From: Eucommia ulmoides | Lineage: Eukaryota > Streptophyta > Magnoliopsida > Garryales > Eucommiaceae | NCBI GenBank assembly: GCA_016647705.1 | Contig: CM028335.1 | Location: forward strand, 19,756,905-19,820,904 | Length of the DNA: 64,000 nucleotides | Direction: 5' to 3' | In this document: one piece after another, positions 43,140 to 53,720 of the stretch | Layout: each line of letters begins with the position of its first letter | How positions within the stretch are numbered: position 1 is the first letter of the stretch | The notes under the pieces: model-generated | Seen by the model: the letters and a program-made list of their open reading frames with translations, nothing else | What the model was told of the DNA's origin: nothing | Database searches by the model: none | Translations under genes and position numbers: made by a program

Positions 43140-43370
43140 TTAAACATTTCACTTTTAATAATAAAATGTTTTTAAAAAAAAAAAAAAAAAAAAACTATTC
43201 ATTCATTATCACGTTTAATTTAAAAATGAGATAAAAAAAAATATTTTTAATCATATATTAAATTTTAAACGAGATTATATTTCACTTATATTATTATAAT
43301 CACAGTTTACACAAAAAATGAGGTAAATTATATTTACTAATCGTGATAAAAGGTCTTTTTTCTTGTATTG
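43140..43370. repeat. CACTA terminal and subterminal repeat region, right end
   Basis: Reading from 43370 on the minus strand: CAATACAAGAAAAAAGACC, then TTTTATCACGATTA, then AACTGTGATTATAA and similar motifs. It matches the left terminus (10878) at 12 of the first 13 bases. The third base is changed from the canonical C. Confidence 0.65.
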
Positions 43371-44276
43371 AATTCCCTCCCTTAGGATTGAATATAATTT
43401 TGTTTCACCCGATAAGAAAATTGAAAAGATCAGTGTGTTTCTTATCTTCATGATATAGATTTGGATGAATCTTCCATATTTCTTTCCTTGGCTACTAAGA
43501 TTAATTCCAATGCTTGGATTCTAAATCTCTTTATGATTTGTATTTCAATCAACTCTTACAAACTGGATTAGCCACGATATGCACAAAAAAAATTAAAACT
43601 CATTTATTCGAGTATCCCGTTTTTACCTAGTATGATTTTCTGTATTAATTTGATTTGAGCTTGACAAACATGATTTAGATAATAATAAAAAATTTCTCTA
43701 AAATTCATATCACAAGATAACACTCTCAACTAATGATTTTAACCATTTTTTCACGATGAGATTTTCGAGTAACTAAAGAAAGATCCTCTTAATTTTTCTA
43801 TTTTTTTTTTTTAGTATCATGGTGTCCTAAGTAATCCATGTAGCAAGCTTTGGGCAGTGATCTCAGTCCAGTTGGCCCAAGTCAATAAGTGTTGAAACAC
43901 CCATACGGCTTATTACTCGAATTATCTAGATTCTTAATCTGCTAATCTTATTTATTTATTTATTTTTATTTATTTTTAATTTATTTTAGAATCATCTTTG
44001 AGATATGATGGATGATGAACAAAATTTTCAAACTCAAAAGGTTTCTTTGGGATGGTGGATTTGCTTTATGATGAATAACCTAGCCAATGGGTTATTGGAT
44101 GGTGGCATTTCGGGTGATGGCTTCGCTTTGTGATAGATTGCCTAGCCATTAGGTTTTTTGATAAAGGCTTTTGGGTAATAGATTTTTTAGGTGATGGTGA
44201 TGTTTGTGTTTTGGGTGGTGGGAGAAGTTTGAAAATTGGTATCAAAAGATTCCCAGGGCTTTTTAACACTTATCGA
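43371..44276. other. Unassigned interval with a GGTGATGG-rich segment
   Basis: 43371-44040 is AT-rich and noncoding. 44040-44230 repeats GGATGGTGG / GGTGATGGC / CCTAGCCAATGGGTT steps, loosely like 50.9-51.3 kb on the other side of element D, so D may have inserted into one larger repeat. Small ORFs here are not supported. Confidence 0.4.
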
Positions 44277-44281
44277 GCTAA
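44277..44281. repeat. Target-site duplication GCTAA, left
   Basis: Identical to 50480-50484. Confidence 0.85.
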
Positions 44282-45476
44282 TGACGCACCCTGGATTTTG
44301 ATAGTAGAGGAAGTAGAGATCGGGAAAAATAGAAAAACAAGTTTCCATTCCTTCCTCTCTAAGTCCAACAAATCCTTTAATTTTTTAAAGTGGTTTTCAA
44401 GGGTTTTTCTAGGCGCTAGTTTTGAAAACTTCTTTGGGTTGGGATTTATGTTTGAAAGTGGAATCGCCACCTAGCATGGGTTAAATGGTGTGCTAGGTCA
44501 CCGGGATTTTAGAAATTTATTTTTTGTTTTGAAATGACCCGTCTTTTGACTCGTAAAGGTCTTGTAATAGAGATTTTTTTTAAGTTCAGGGGTCGGTTAT
44601 GCTTTTGGAAGATTGTACGTATCCCAAGACACCCGTCAGAAGAAGGTACCTCAGTCTAAATAAATATTAACTTTTAAACAAAGTCCAAGAAGTTTTCTTT
44701 GGTTTGCTTTGACAAAACAATTCCCTTTTTTTAATGATTTTTCCTTTTTTATGCATTTTTTATGTGAAGTAATGAAAGCAAATAAATACTACAACTAAAC
44801 AAACAACAACAACCCAATAACGGTATATAAGAATAAAAAACAAATATTTTTGTATTTTCCTAACGACTGAACCTTATAAAGGTTGCCTACACATCCTTGT
44901 TTTCACATGGAATCAGGTCAACATGTAGTTCCAATATGCAAGACATATGAAATGAAAATATTTTTGTATTTTATAACGATCGAACCTTATAAAGGTCACC
45001 TACATATCCCGGTAACCACGGAGAATCAGGTTGACGTGTAGTTCCAATATGCAAGTCATACGACTAATTTATTTAGATAGGTGACCGAACTTCTATGTGG
45101 GTCGTCTACGTATCTCAGATTGAGGAGAATCAAGTCATCACTTAGTTAGCTCATGCAAAATGAACTAATTTTAGTTGATTTTATTATTAAACAAAACAGG
45201 CATCATACAATGATTGTAAATAATCTATTCGATTTTGTCAAGAACACCTTAATCGAACTCTTTCATTTAGACAAGACTAGTACTTGTTTTTTAGTTGTTA
45301 GATAAAAAGAAATAAAATAAAATAATATACACACACACACACATGCGTGCATACACACTACACCGTCAAACCCTTGTGGCTAAAAATTTGGGATAAAGGG
45401 AGGACATCTATTCCTTTGGGGATATGTGTGCAGATTCTTTAGAAACTTTCTTGTCTTTTTAGTTACAAGTAGGACT

Positions 45477-45514
<38 letters not shown>

Positions 45515-46690
45515 TCTAGGTTCTAGTCCACTAGCATGAAGACTTAGTGACAGGTTGTGATCTTAACATTTAGCATAAAATAAGTCAGTTATTAACAGTA
45601 TATGGTTATATTAACAGTTAGTAGAGTTCGGCTTGACGTGTTCATGAGAGAATCATAGAGATTATGCACAACTCATGGTGTGATAGATGTTTTGTGTATA
45701 ATGTTCACATGTTCTTGGATATTTTTGGTCCTCACTTGTTCTTGGACGTTCTTGATGTTTTTGACATGATCTTAAAAAGTTTTGTTATGGTTTGATTAAT
45801 ATGACATAGTTTTTCCATCTTTTTTTTTTTTTTTTTACTTTGTTATGTACATAAAATTAAAGTATGAATACTTCATGATAATGCTATGTACAAGCAAAAA
45901 TACACAAACTTAAGAAAAGATCTAAGGTTTCTCAAGAAACATACCTAGTTTAGGGGATTCGTCTTTCCCTAAACACAATAATTTCTTCTCCTTCTTGATC
46001 TTCTTTGTTGTCCTCGATCGGTTTCTGTTAACTTCTGGAGTTCTTTCTCCAAGAACCTCAAGAGCTTTCTCTGTGGTAGAATTTCATCAGAATTTTGAGG
46101 TGTTTATTAAAGGAAATGGTTGGAAATCCTAGAGACCAAGAGCACTGACCCAAGTTTTGAGAGAGAAAGTCTGGGTTCCAAACTCTTGAAATTCTTGACA
46201 AATAAGCCTTGTATTTAGAGGCTAGACACCCTGCGCATTAGCCAACACGTAGGGTGACCAGCCTGATCCTTAGGGGCAGTTTGGATTAGGGGACATCCCT
46301 TCTTATGTCGATCTTGAATTAGTTTGAACGAATTTGCAAGATTTGGTAAGATTTTCAATGATCTTTGAAGGATTTAGTAATGATTACATTACTAGGTTCA
46401 ATGATTGGAACTCATTGCAATTCATTTGCAATCATTAGTCATCATTACCATATCTTTGATATGATTGGTTGCACATGGGGTCATTAATGGCATGATGTGA
46501 CACTTCTGATTTAGTTGACGGGCTAAATACCAATTAGTTTCACTATTTCGGTTTAGTTTCCATTAATGCATCCAAGGTGCTTTGAATCTAGTCTTGATGT
46601 GTCATTTGGCATTTAACGCTTAATTGAGACACTTGATGTGAAGGGGTTTGAATCGGTTAGATTTGGATTGAATCGACTCAGTTTGCTTCT
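44282..46690 (-). repeat. 3' LTR of element D, truncated
   Basis: Aligns with 47395-49615 in order: TTTTGATAGTAGA[GT]GAAGTA, CGCCACCTAGCATG, ACACCCGTC, three GCCTACATATCC-type repeats, an AT microsatellite, and GATTGGTTGCACATGGGGTC. Similarity stops at GACTCAGTTT (about 46682). It contains (TA)n at 45480-45511. Confidence 0.8.
44860..45150. repeat. Three degenerate copies of a GCCTACATATCC motif repeat (LTR D, left)
   Basis: GACTGAACCTTATAAAGGTT, then GCCTACACATCC, then GGAATCAGGTCAACATGTAG; repeated from about 44868, 44976 and 45082. The same triplet occurs at 47936-48220, and single relatives lie at 9790 and 10608. Confidence 0.7.
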
Positions 46691-47208
46691 ATCCTAGGCT
46701 CACTATATGTGGTTATGGCTTTTCTTTTAACACATCCTAGAAAGCTTTGCTTCCCAGACCTTCAAACCTCTGGCATCCTCCCTGGGAGAACATCTATCGT
46801 TGGTTGGTAGTCTGAGCAAAGTGAGTTCCATAGCCAGATCCCGGGGGAGAAACCCACCTACCCTTATTTCTACTAACTATTTTTTCTATCCTAATGGTTT
46901 TAGAGCTTAGATCAACGTCATAACCTTGCATGACTTTAGCCCCAACTGCTGGTCTCTCTATCCTTAGGAGGGTTACAACTTGGGTTTTTCATCATGATAT
47001 GCAATGCAAAAGTTAGTGCTCATGTGTTGGAGAAAGTATACAGAAATGTAATGCAGGAATTTAAAGACAATAATTTAAGTGCAGTATTTGAAGACATAAA
47101 TGTAAATGACAGTAAATAAAGACAATAAATATATGCATGCTAGTATAAACAAAGTATGTAAAAATAATTAAAAAATTATTATTATTATTATTGTTTTTAA
47201 TTTTTTAA

Positions 47209-47254
<46 letters not shown>

Positions 47255-47373
47255 TATTACTATTATTTTTTTTAGAAGGGAATTATTAATGTTTGAAAAA
47301 CCAAAGAGATATTTTTTGGATTTTTTTTAACTGTAAATATAGATTTAGATTACAACTAGGCTTAACCCGCTAA
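46690..47373 (-). other. Interior remnant of element D
   Basis: No ORF is recognised. It includes a stretch with CCTGGGAGAACATC and GATCCCGGGGGAGAAACCC and a long (ATT)n/(TTA)n microsatellite region (47174-47256). It corresponds to leader sequence next to the primer site. Confidence 0.5.
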
Positions 47374-47394
47374 GTCCCCAGTAGAGTCGCTAGT
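47374..47394 (-). promoter_or_regulatory. Primer binding site of element D
   Basis: On the minus strand the LTR end is followed within 2-3 nt by TAGCGACTCTACTGGGGACT, close to the TGGCGACTCCACTGGGGA type of tRNA-complementary site in plant gypsy elements. I do not assign the tRNA. Confidence 0.55.
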
Positions 47395-50300
47395 TGACGC
47401 ACCTCGGATTTTGATAGTAGATGAAGTAGAGATCGGGAAGAAGAGGAAAATAAGTTTTTATTCCTCCCTCTCTAAGTCCTACAAATCCATTCAAGGGTTT
47501 TTCTAGGCATTAGTTTTGAAAACTTTTTTGGCCAGGGATTTATGTTTGAAAACAGAATCGCCACCTAGCATGAGTCAAATGGTGTGCTAGGTCACTGAGA
47601 TTTTAGAAATTCATTTTTGTTTTGAAATGACCAGTGTTTTAACTCTTAAAGGTCTTGTACTAGAGAGTTCTTTAAGTTCGGGGGTCAGTTATACTTGGGG
47701 AATATTTTACGTACCCCAACACACCCATCCAAAGATGGTAACTTAGTCTAAATAAATATTCACTTTCAAACAAAGTACAAGAAGTTTTCTTTGATTTTCT
47801 TTGACAAAATAATTCCATTTTTTAAAGTTTTTACCTTTTTTATATGATGTAATGAAAGCATGTAATTTCTACAACTAAACTAGCAGCAACAACCCAATAA
47901 CGGTATATAAGAATAAAAAAAACTTTGTATTTTCCTAACGACCAAACCATATAAAGGTTGCCTACATATCCCAATTTTCATAGGAAATTAGATCGACATG
48001 TAATTCCAACATGCAAGACATATGAAATGAAAATGTTTTTGTATTTTTAAACGACCAAACCTTAGAAAGGATGCCTACATATCCTAGTAACCACAGGGAA
48101 TCAGGTCGACAAGTAGTTCCAACTTGCAAGATAAACGACTAATTTATTCAGATAGGTGACCATCCAAATGTAGGTTGCCTGTGTATCTCAAATTAAGGAG
48201 AATCAAGTCATCATGTGGTTCGTTTATGTAAAATAAACTAATTTTAGTTAATTTTATTATTCAACAAAACATGAATCACACAATGATATTTGGATGATCT
48301 CTTTCATTTTTTTCAAGAATACCTCAACTGAACTCTTTCATTTAGACAAGATTAGTATTTGTTTTTTAGTTGTTAATCAAATAGAAAGAAAATAATATAT
48401 ATATATATATATATATATAAAGTGCCAATCCATTAGCCTGAAGACTTAGTGACAGACTGTGATCTTAATGTTTAGCATAAAGTAAGTCAGTTATTAATAG
48501 TATATGGTTAGATTAATTGTTAGTAGTGTTCGATTTAACGTGTTAATGAGAGAATTGTAGAGAATATGCACAACTTATGGTGTGATAAATGTTTTGTGTA
48601 TGATCCTCACATGTGCTTAACATATATCTTGGATATTTTTGGTCCTCACATGTTCTTAACATATTCTTGAACGTTCTTGATGTTCGTGATATGATATTGA
48701 AAAGTTTTGTTATGGTTTGATTAATATGACATAGTTTTACCGTTTTTTACTTTATTATAGATGTTATATGTTATGTACATGAAATTAAAGTATGAATACT
48801 ACATAATCATGCTATGTACAAGAAACAATACACAAATTTAATACAAGATTGACGAGTTCTCAAGAAACATACCTAGTTTTGGGGAGTGGTCTCTCCCTAA
48901 AAACAATACATTCTTCTACTTCTTGAACTTTTTGGTTATCCTCGATCGTTTGCCATCATCTTCTTGAGTTCTTCTTCTAAGAATCTGAAGAACTTCCTTT
49001 GAGGTGGAAATTTAGCAAAATTTTGAGGTGTTTATTGAAAGAAATGGTTGGAAACCCTAGAACCCGAGAGCACTACCAAAGTTTAGGGAAATAAAGTCTA
49101 GGTTCCAACTCTTGAAATTCTTAAAAATGAGCCCTGTATTTATAGGCTAGGCACCTATGCATTGGCCAATGCGTAGGGTAACTAGCCTACTCCTTAGGAG
49201 CTATTTGGTTTAGGGGTCATCCCTTCTTGTATTGATCTTGAATGGGTTTGAACGAATTTGCAACATTCTGTAAGATTTTTAACTATCTTTTAAAAGATTT
49301 GGTAATGATTACATGACTAGGTTCAATGGTTGACAATCATTGCAAATCATTTGCAATCTTTAGTCATTATTACCATGTCTTTTATATGATTGGTTGCACA
49401 TGGGGTCATTAATGGCTTGATGTGACACTTCCTGTTTGGTTTAGGGGCTAAGTACCAGTTAGTTTCACTATTTCGGTTTAGTTTTTTTTCAATGCTTCCA
49501 AAGTGCTTTGAATCTAGTCTTGATGTGTCATTTTGAATTTAATGCTTGATGGAGACATTTGATGTGATGGGGCTTGAATTGGTTGGATTTGGGTTGAATT
49601 GACTCAATTTTGCCTTGTAACCAGTTGTTACATTTCAAGTGTTCTAGTTGCCCTAGGATATTTTGCTCCAAATATCTAGATTCTTTAGATGTAGTCAATC
49701 CATGTCATCCCAATCATTAAATTATTTATGTGATGGCCATTTAATTCTCATTAAATGCCTTGCTTAGTTGGCGAACCAAATCGGTTTAGTTTCGATAACG
49801 GTTAGTTACTTTTTAAGTAACTTGGTTCTTTCCTTTGATGTTTTGTAGGAAATTTTTAGGAAGCATCCTTTAAGATTTTAATGCTCATTTTGATGAGACA
49901 TTATATGGTTGGTTAGGTCCTTGGTTGGATGAGCTTTGATGGTTAGTAAAGATGACTTCGGTTTGGCCCGAGTCCTAATCCTTAGTTATTTTGGTAACTT
50001 GGACTTGTCATGGCCATTTTAAGACTTGATTAAGGTTTTTGAAATTAATTTATCGATTTTCACTTTAAAAAAGTATTTAAAGAATTTATTTTTTTGGTTG
50101 AATAAACGAAATTGGTGATAGTAAATGTTTTAGGTTCAAAGTAGGTAACAAAGGTAATTGGTGAAATTTCCTACAATTAAAGGATGGTAACTAATTTTTA
50201 TTCATATTAAAGGTGATTTGATGAAAATAAACCCAAAATAATGTCATTTTAATCTCGCTTTAACTTAAGAAATTTCAAGGTTGATCTGAAATTTTTACTT

Positions 50301-50479
50301 TACCAAATTCAGTCAAATTCAACAGTTTTTATATTTGCTTGTGTTTTTTGTTGTTTTTCTGTATTATCCAATGTAATCTAAGATAGATATTCATTCCCTT
50401 TAAACCTAAGTTTAAAGTTTATCTAAACTTGTGCTCTCGATTCAACACTAACTAGGCGGGACAAAATGTGGTGTCTACA
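47395..50479 (-). repeat. 5' LTR of element D, complete (3085 bp)
   Basis: On the minus strand it begins TGTAGACACC and ends GAGGTGCGTCA. It carries a TATA box (49136-49145), a (TA)n tract (48398-48420) and the same triple GCCTAC motif as its partner. No coding sequence. Confidence 0.8.
49136..49145 (-). promoter_or_regulatory. TATA box of the 5' LTR of element D
   Basis: CTATAAATAC on the minus strand. The left LTR has a decayed version (CTCTAAATAC) at about 46205-46214. Confidence 0.5.
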
Positions 50480-50484
50480 GCTAA
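50480..50484. repeat. Target-site duplication GCTAA, right
   Basis: Identical to 44277-44281. The next 500 bp (50485-50980) show nothing recognisable. Confidence 0.85.
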
Positions 50485-50979
50485 AATGAGTTATCCTGTT
50501 TTATTTTCTTAGATCAAAATCATATTCATCATTCTTAATTAGATTCTCAACCCTAGATCAAACACAGATAGTTTTGGAATATTTTGATAAATAAGCATTA
50601 AACATTTGAGACACAACCTAGGTAACACAGTAGCATTTACTAAAAGGTTAAACTTATCTACAAAGCAAGTCCTCTACCATCTAAAAGGTCAGCTAGAAGG
50701 AGAGGTGGATTTTAAAACAAATCCCAATTTTATCAAAATTTATCTTCGTAGACCAAGTTCATAAGTGGAACCCATAGGTTAGGCTTTGCCGTGTAATATG
50801 ATGACATCTTCCAATAAAGCTTAGATGCGATTAAAGTTCCACCCTAGGGTGGATTCAACTGAAATTTCTCCCGTTGGTCGGTGAATTTACTTAGAAGATG
50901 GAGTATTGAGAGTTTATGGCCATTTGGATAGGATGGTATGCTGAAATGGCAGATGGGAAGATTTGGACTATAGAAAGAT

Positions 50980-51313
50980 GGGTAATTCAAGGTATTGTGG
51001 TTGGGGAGGTTCTGATTTTGGTGAAACCATAAGGGTACAACTTAATTTAAGAGTATGAGCTAAGTAGGTTATTCAAGGTATATGGGTGGTTAGGTTGGTT
51101 GGTATTTTGGATGGTATGGTTTGGATCGTTGGCTTTGATTTAGTGAGACTATGGGATATATACCACTTGGTTTAGGGATATAGGTCAAGTAGGTAATTTA
51201 AGGTATATGGGTGTAGAGGTTGGTTTATATTTCTACTCGGTATGGTTTGGATTGGGTTTAATCTTGGTAAAACTGGTAGGGTACCACTTAATTTAAAGTC
51301 ATGGGTCAAATGT
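50980..51313. repeat. Tandem repeat, about 119-bp unit, three copies
   Basis: GGTNATT[CT]AAGGTATATGGGTG starts units near 50981, 51067 and 51187. Each continues with TTTTGGTGAAAC / TAGTGAGAC and ACCACTTNNTTTA. The first unit lacks about 30 bp of the GGTATGGTTTGGAT segment. Confidence 0.75.
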
Positions 51314-51395
51314 GATTTTTATTAGGGAGGGAAGCCCTAAAAGATTTTCGGTAGCCTTTTTTATCTTTTTTTTTCTACTTTTTTATTCTTTCTTT

Positions 51396-51409
51396 TTTTT
51401 CTTTTTTTT

Positions 51410-51446
<37 letters not shown>
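51396..51446. repeat. Poly-T tract
   Basis: Near-continuous T run of about 50 with a few C. The 75-codon ORF across it is not real. Confidence 0.9.
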
Positions 51447-51544
51447 TGGATGGTTTACTCTTGGATGACCAATTTTCTTCAAATTATGTACAATAGAAGA
51501 AAAAGAAAAAATCACAATTCAACCTTATTTAAAAGATAGAAGGA

Positions 51545-53061
51545 AAATATAAGTCCAATTAGTTTAAATCCGAATGTTTTATTTTATTTTAAAAATATTT
51601 TCCTTTTAATGAAATCTTTTTGATATTTTAAAAAATAAGATGAAATATATTTTTGATATTTTTGGAATGTTCCCCCAGTGTGACCTCTTATCAAATGTTA
51701 AGGGAATTTACAAGGATGATTCTCGGTTGATAGTTTTATGTATGTTTTTTATTAACTTATTTAATTTAAATGAGTAAATCAATCTAAATATTTTCTAAAT
51801 GATGCAAAAGGCAACATGAAAAACGATGTAAAATATTAAATTATTTTCTATATAAATGCAATGTCACAAAATGTCTATTTTCCAAATTTGCCCAATTATT
51901 TTAAAGAAGTTCTGATTGGACATTCCCTTAAATTTTATGGAGATGAGAATCAAGGAAATGTCTTGGAAACGAGTTTTGTTGAAATTAATTCTTCCAAGAC
52001 TTACGTAGGATTTCATTAAACAACTTACCGAGTTAAGCAATTTATTGGACCGACTATTTCTAAATTTATTTTATTTGTAAAATCAAATCATCGGTATAAA
52101 AATCTTTCCTTCCATATATTGAATCATTGAACTTACTCTAAGACTTGTGAGAATTAATTCTTACAAAACAACTTCTTCTTCTTCTTCTTCTTATTATTAT
52201 TATTAATTTTTATTTATTTAGGCATAGCAACAATTTAAATAAAAAATAATAAAAAACAGTAAAATAAAAAAAATCCTCCTCTCACGCTCAAAAGCTATGT
52301 CCAAAAGGAAAGTCTCCTCCCTGCGTTTTTTCATCGAATCATCGTATGATTGTAAGAGAACTAAGCTTGCAGGAATTTAATTTGCTATAATAAGAAAATG
52401 ATTAAAAGAATTAAGGGACAAGAAACATACATGCCCTAGCAAAGAATCCCGATGTACGGGTTCTTCTCTCTCAACAGCTTCCCGAGTTGACTTTTGATGA
52501 GAATCAATCCTAAGAGAGTTTCTCTCTGAATTTTTAAGGGCCTAAACTGTGAGGAGGAAAGTCCTATTTATAGAAAAAAATGGGGAATAAAGAAACCCCA
52601 AAAAGCCTAGAAAACTAGCCTTGACCGCCAACACTAACCCTAATTAGGCAAAGAAAATGAAAAAACCGTTTAGGAAACATTCTAGAAGCCTTTTTTATTA
52701 TTTTTGGGGCCCAATTCCACCATTTTTTTCTTTTCCTGTGGGAATCACCACCCACACACTATCTCTTCTCTCTCTCTCTCTCTTCCATCTCTTTTTCTTT
52801 CTTTCATTCTTTTCTCTCTCTCTCACGATTTATTTCTCTCTCTTTTCTTTCTTTTTGTTTTTTTAATTTATTTTTGTCTTTTCTATTTTTTTTTGTTTTT
52901 TATTAATTTTTTTTTTTTTCTATTCTTTCTATTTTCTTTTTCTTATTTTTTTCCTTTTTTTGTGTTTTCACTAATAATAAATAATAAAAGGACAAATAAA
53001 TTGCAAAAGAAAAAAAAATAATTATTTTTTGGCCGGGAATGGTGAAAAGGGGGTGTCTACA
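51545..53061 (-). mobile_element. LTR, minus strand (copy d), truncated on the left
   Basis: Collinear with 8177-9596 from AAGTCCAATTAGTTTAAATCC to GTGTCTACA (53053-53061). On the minus strand it starts TGTAGACACCCCC, preceded by the purine tract AGGGGAGGGGGTGG. The left end of the homology is abrupt at 51545. The body of its element would lie to the right but is absent; what follows is unrelated gene-like sequence. Confidence 0.7.
52564..52573 (-). promoter_or_regulatory. TATA box of LTR copy d
   Basis: CTATAAATAG on the minus strand, the same position and sequence as at 9208-9217. Confidence 0.55.
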
Positions 53062-53075
53062 CCACCCCCTCCCCT
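53062..53075 (-). other. Polypurine tract next to LTR copy d
   Basis: Minus strand AGGGGAGGGGGTGG directly precedes the LTR start TGTAGACACC. Confidence 0.6.
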
Positions 53076-53228
53076 ATTTCACTCTCTAACAGTTCCCCCT
53101 TCCCGATGATGGCAACGACGAACCTATATGCCCCTCTATCTCTATCTCTCTCTCTCATCTTCACTCTCTATCTCATATATGCATATATTATATATAAAGA
53201 GAGATATAGTGTAATTTTTTAAAAATAT

Positions 53229-53290
53229 AGATCCTTGCTCAGGATCTATAGATCCGGAGCTTGGATCTACTGATCCAAGCATGGATCTAA
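53229..53290. repeat. Cluster of AGATCC/GGATCT inverted repeats
   Basis: In 62 bp: AGATCC-TTGCTCA-GGATCT, AGATCC-GGAGCTT-GGATCT, and CTTGGATC-TACT-GATCCAAG, a perfect 8-bp stem. These can form alternative or successive hairpins. Confidence 0.7.
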
Positions 53291-53369
53291 CACAATTGAC
53301 TACCCGATCGCTGAAACAGAACCATAAGTATTCCTATTGTAGGGAATCGACGTTGTCGTTGCCAGGTTC

Positions 53370-53720
53370 GTGGTTTTATCCTCCAATTATTTGACGTTTT
53401 TGGATAAGCCAAGGTTCCACTTGGAGCATTTGTTTGTGAGGGAGTGCTTAACGAGGAAGTGGCTCAAGAAGCTGTTGCTGACGATGGTGGTGGTGCAGGC
53501 CGTGAAGATGGTGAAGATGGGGTACGAGACGGTGCAGTGGGTGGTGCTTGACTAGAACCTGAACACGATCAAGTTATAGTTCTAAGAGGAAGTGCATGCT
53601 CAAATTATGCTGGAGTGGAGGGTTTGTAGGTTCATGGCTCTACTAAAATTCTCTCAGATCTACAAATTCTCACGCCAAAGGTACAATATCGACAGGTCTA
53701 CCCATGTGTGTATTGTTTTC
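53370..53720 (+). pseudogene. Unrecognised gene fragment
   Basis: A 61-codon open frame (53370-53555) with KPRFHLEHLFVRECLTRKWL and KKLLLTMVVVQAVKMVKMGY, ending at TAG. Past the stop the same frame reads NLNTIKL, EEVHAQIMLEWR and RFMALLKFSQIYKFS, with two further stops. Composition is balanced and GC-richer than its surroundings, unlike the low-complexity ORFs elsewhere, so it looks like decayed protein-coding sequence. I do not recognise the family. It may be a captured host-gene fragment within the element whose LTR ends at 53061. Confidence 0.4.

Larger units (their letters stand above)
10878..43370 (-). mobile_element. CACTA (En/Spm-type) transposon remnant hosting nested insertions
   Basis: The left end reads CACTACAAGAAAAAAA. 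The right end, read in reverse, is CAATACAAGAAAAAAG; both are followed about 20 bp in by TTTTATCAC[AG][GA]TTA. Subterminal copies of ATCACAGTTAAAAA-type motifs occur at both ends. A minus-strand transposase N-terminal fragment (24866-25322) lies inside, so the 5' end is on the right. The 3-bp flanks do not match (TTT left, AAT right), and the right TIR has one changed base, so the two ends could belong to different copies. The copia element K (26794-41592) sits between the right-hand CACTA sequence and the transposase fragment with a near-matching target duplication, which supports continuity there. Continuity to the left end is inferred. Confidence 0.55.
44282..50479 (-). mobile_element. LTR retrotransposon D with almost no interior
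   Basis: Ends are TGACGCACC (44282) and GTGTCTACA (50479), flanked on both sides by GCTAA. The right LTR (47395-50479) is complete. The left one (44282 to about 46690) matches its first 2.2 kb and lacks the last 0.85 kb together with the polypurine end of the interior. A primer site reading TAGCGACTCTACTGGGGACT on the minus strand follows the right LTR, so the element runs right to left and the right LTR is the 5' one. Only about 700 bp of interior survive (46690-47390), with no coding domain. Likely Ty3/gypsy by LTR size and family relation to 7979-9596 and 51545-53061. Confidence 0.85.

Noticed and set aside
43371-43400. TTGAATTCC / GGATTGAAT as a second CACTA-related inverted end
   Set aside because: Too short, and not followed by subterminal repeats.
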